Origin: Thalassobius sp050633445
Lineage (GTDB): Bacteria; Pseudomonadota; Alphaproteobacteria; Rhodobacterales; Rhodobacteraceae
DNA: 57,290 nt
NCBI GenBank assembly: GCA_050633445.1
Contig: JBOEGN010000058.1
Location: forward strand, 1-57,290
Reading direction: 5' to 3'
Part shown: positions 57,221 through 57,290 of the stretch, piece by piece
How positions within the stretch are numbered: the stretch's first letter is position 1
Layout of the letters: every line of letters starts with the position of its first letter
The notes under the pieces: model-generated
What the model was told of the DNA's origin: nothing
The model's database searches: none
Seen by the model: the letters and a program-made list of their open reading frames with translations, nothing else
Position numbers and translations under genes: made by a program

Positions 57221-57290
57221 ATGACCAAAGTAACAATGAAAGTAAACGGGGTTTCCCGAAGTGGAGACGTTGAGTGCCGCACGTTATTGG
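57221..57290 (+). CDS. coxS: (2Fe-2S) small subunit of a CO-dehydrogenase-family molybdenum hydroxylase, CoxS-like (3' partial)
   Basis: The first 23 codons are present: MTKVTMKVNGVSRSGDVECRTLL, behind GGGAGGA. This matches the start of CoxS-type subunits, though the usual Pro in VEPRTLL is Cys here. The cysteines for the two clusters lie beyond the window. The enzyme oxidises CO or, in many related forms, aldehydes or purines; without the large subunit this cannot be decided. Cox-type enzymes of the second kind are common in marine Rhodobacteraceae without CO oxidation. Confidence 0.75.
   Translation, partial: MTKVTMKVNGVSRSGDVECRTLL

Noticed and set aside
1..57290. tRNA, rRNA, CRISPR arrays, insertion sequences, prophage genes and replication origins
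   Set aside because: Looked for by pattern on both strands; none was recognised. A covariance-model search could still find small RNAs.

Overview
The window looks like a piece of a Roseobacter-group alphaproteobacterial chromosome (Rhodobacteraceae). It is GC-rich and tightly packed, with many 4-bp ATGA gene overlaps. It carries a btu-cbiZ cobalamin salvage operon of the kind known from Rhodobacter, a XoxF-type quinoprotein dehydrogenase, cox-type genes, and a dispersed intergenic element in two opposite copies (about 24.3 and 38.4 kb). No rRNA, tRNA, CRISPR array, phage or transposase gene was seen. Two runs of N (163-200 and 876-931) are assembly gaps, and genes run off both ends.

Layout. 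(1) 1-641: the end of an acyl-CoA synthetase gene. (2) 0.8-6.1 kb: a cobalamin riboswitch followed by btuB-btuF-btuC-btuD-cbiZ, an uptake and remodelling operon for corrinoids. (3) 6.1-9.3 kb: copper homeostasis, with a copZ-like chaperone divergent from copA-cueR and two CueR-type operators between them. (4) 9.3-24.3 kb: an acyl-CoA catabolic island. A leftward operon (TetR regulator, thiolase, FadB-type fusion, AMACR-like CaiB protein, enoyl-CoA hydratase, nitronate monooxygenase-like protein) faces a rightward one (liv-type ABC transporter, AMP-forming acyl-CoA ligase, binding protein, acyl-CoA dehydrogenase). A perfect 12-bp palindrome sits on the shared promoter region.

(5) 25.1-36.9 kb is the most unusual part: an exported-protease locus. 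It holds two secreted caspase-like proteases, an HtrA-like protease with two PDZ domains, a chymotrypsin-fold zymogen, a patatin lipoprotein, an OmpR-type two-component system, and two paralogous small secreted proteins at its outer ends. All effector proteins carry export signals, so the set appears to act in the envelope. A proteolytic cascade controlled by the two-component system is a reasonable but untested reading.

(6) 37.1-42.2 kb: a FAD amino-acid dehydrogenase, truA, and a YcjX / GNAT / YcjF-like operon. (7) 42.2-57.3 kb: a periplasmic alcohol-oxidation island. A NarL/LuxR-type response regulator, a FIST sensor protein and a soluble hybrid histidine kinase lie beside lanthanide-type xoxF, two cytochromes c, a XoxJ-like binding protein, a PQQ-associated ABC system with its beta-propeller, two Sel1 proteins, two unknown periplasmic proteins, and the start of a coxG-coxS molybdenum hydroxylase operon. 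Several promoter regions here share an inverted heptamer repeat with a 2-bp spacer (best copies TACGACC-AA-GGTCGTA and TACGACT-TT-AGTCGTA). This is the 7-2-7 geometry known for NarL-family regulators, and it suggests one regulon joining alcohol oxidation to the cox-type genes.
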